Source: G963422745 sp965214285 (lineage in GTDB: Bacteria > Actinomycetota > Acidimicrobiia > Acidimicrobiales > Aldehydirespiratoraceae). From it: 64,000 bases of DNA. The stretch spans positions 682,001-746,000 of the forward strand of contig OZ243946.1 in NCBI GenBank assembly GCA_965214285.1, read 5' to 3'. Positions 63,209 through 64,000 of this stretch are shown here, piece after piece. Made by a program: the position numbers and the translations under genes. Numbering within the stretch: position 1 is the first letter of the stretch; every line of letters starts with the position of its first letter. A model generated the notes under the pieces. The model saw only the letters and a program-made list of their open reading frames with translations. It made no database searches and had not been told where the DNA came from.

Positions 63209-63305
63209 CAGCCGCTCAACGCTGCACCGGAGACGTGGTCACAAGCCGGTCTTCTCCTGGGCTCCCTGGGTGCCTGCGGTCCCTCCGGGTCGGGTCGCCA
63301 GGCGC

Positions 63306-64000
63306 CTATTCGGCCAGCCAGACCCCGTGGAAGAACCCCCGGCCCTGGTTGTTGCAGAACAGCACCACGTCGCCTGGGCCGGTCTGGCCGCAGACGTTGC
63401 GCACCTTCTCGCTCATGCCGACCGTCCAGTTGGCATGGGTGGTGAAGATGTAGGCGTAGGTGTCCTTCATCTCCTGCTGGATCTCCTGCCAGATCTCGAT
63501 GCGCCGGTCCAGGTCGTCGGTCGCCCGCTGCTCGAACAGCAGCGCATCGCGGTCCTCGTTGCAGTAGCGCACCCAGTTCAAGGTGATGCCGCCGGTGGCG
63601 GTGGCGCACTCGAGCCAGACCACCTCATTGTCGGGGTCGACAGCGCCGAACTGGCGCCAAGTGACCACGTCGAACTGGCCGATGGCGACCTCCAGGATGT
63701 GCTGGTCCTGGAGCAGCTCCTGCTCGGTGACGTTGAAGAACGGCTCCCAGTTTGCGGTCAACAGGTCGGCGATCCGGGTCTGGGTCACCGACGGGCCCGA
63801 GTACTGCAGCTCCATGTTGATCTTGCCGTCGGTGCAGTTGTCTGCGAAGTCCGCGCAGTACTCGGCCACCAGCGGGCCCGAGCGGTCGGGCATGTTGCCC
63901 TCCTGCACCACGTCGGGGTTGTTCCACACCAGGTCGGGGTGGAAGATCGAGTCCGCCAGCGGCGAGGTTCCCTGGCCGATCAGGGTGGCATACGCCTCCC
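63306..64000 (-). CDS. oligopeptide-binding protein, family 5 (partial, C-terminal part)
   Basis: The frame continues past the right edge, so only the last 230 codons are present. GTSPLADSIFHPD, DLLTANWEPFFNVTEQELLQ and DRRIEIWQEIQQEMKDTYAY are typical of the C-terminal lobe of SBP_bac_5 proteins. It precedes dppBCDF in transcription, as expected. Signal peptide and N-lobe lie outside the window. Confidence 0.88.
   Translation of the reverse strand, partial: EAYATLIGQGTSPLADSIFHPDLVWNNPDVVQEGNMPDRSGPLVAEYCADFADNCTDGKINMELQYSGPSVTQTRIADLLTANWEPFFNVTEQELLQDQHILEVAIGQFDVVTWRQFGAVDPDNEVVWLECATATGGITLNWVRYCNEDRDALLFEQRATDDLDRRIEIWQEIQQEMKDTYAYIFTTHANWTVGMSEKVRNVCGQTGPGDVVLFCNNQGRGFFHGVWLAE

Overview
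The window is G+C-rich bacterial DNA with actinobacterial habits: frequent GTG and TTG starts, dense ATGA/GTGA gene overlaps, apparently leaderless promoters (a TANGGT-type -10 box 6-8 nt before the start codon) and a DUF222/13E12-type HNH gene. The split cytochrome b complex next to two complex I clusters suggests Acidimicrobiia or a relative. That placement is an inference, since no rRNA or other marker gene is present.

Positions 1-33,001 are a single minus-strand directon of respiratory genes. Read in transcription order it encodes a small membrane protein, a 2x[4Fe-4S] ferredoxin, a split cytochrome b (petB/petD type), a Rieske protein, a two-haem-motif cytochrome c, another membrane protein, a complete 14-gene nuoA-N cluster, and then a second cluster (nuoABCDHIJKLMN) without nuoEFG. 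The last gene, nuoN2, runs off the left edge. Together these encode a quinol-oxidising bc-type complex, a NADH:quinone oxidoreductase, and a second proton-pumping complex that may take electrons from ferredoxin.

Positions 33,002-39,666 are repeat-rich and unstable-looking. They hold a mosaic minisatellite (33.1-34.1 kb), an HNH endonuclease gene, three degenerate head-to-tail copies of that gene's promoter and 5' end, and an AlbA/Schlafen-type ATP-binding regulator flanked by direct repeats that carry operator-like palindromes and iterated half-sites.

Positions 39,667-53,069 (plus strand) are a compact DISARM-like defence operon. It encodes a 1,826-aa helicase + DUF1998 + C-terminal Vsr/DUF559-like nuclease protein, a SNF2 helicase, and an N6-adenine methyltransferase interrupted at a run of ten G, which is a probable phase-variation switch. 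A two-helix membrane protein follows. A Doc-type toxin and its antitoxin lie convergently behind it.

Positions 53,861-64,000 (minus strand) are an oligopeptide-type ABC transporter operon (dppBCDF plus a partial binding protein). Downstream of it a unit of about 1.9 kb (secreted protein, lipoprotein, 3' end of dppF) has been tandemly duplicated.

A recurring feature is the short bridging ORF of roughly 4-55 codons that fills gaps between consecutive genes, its start overlapping the upstream stop and its stop overlapping the downstream start (ATGA, GTGA or TTGA). It occurs in both the respiratory directon and the defence operon, and may be a translational-coupling device.
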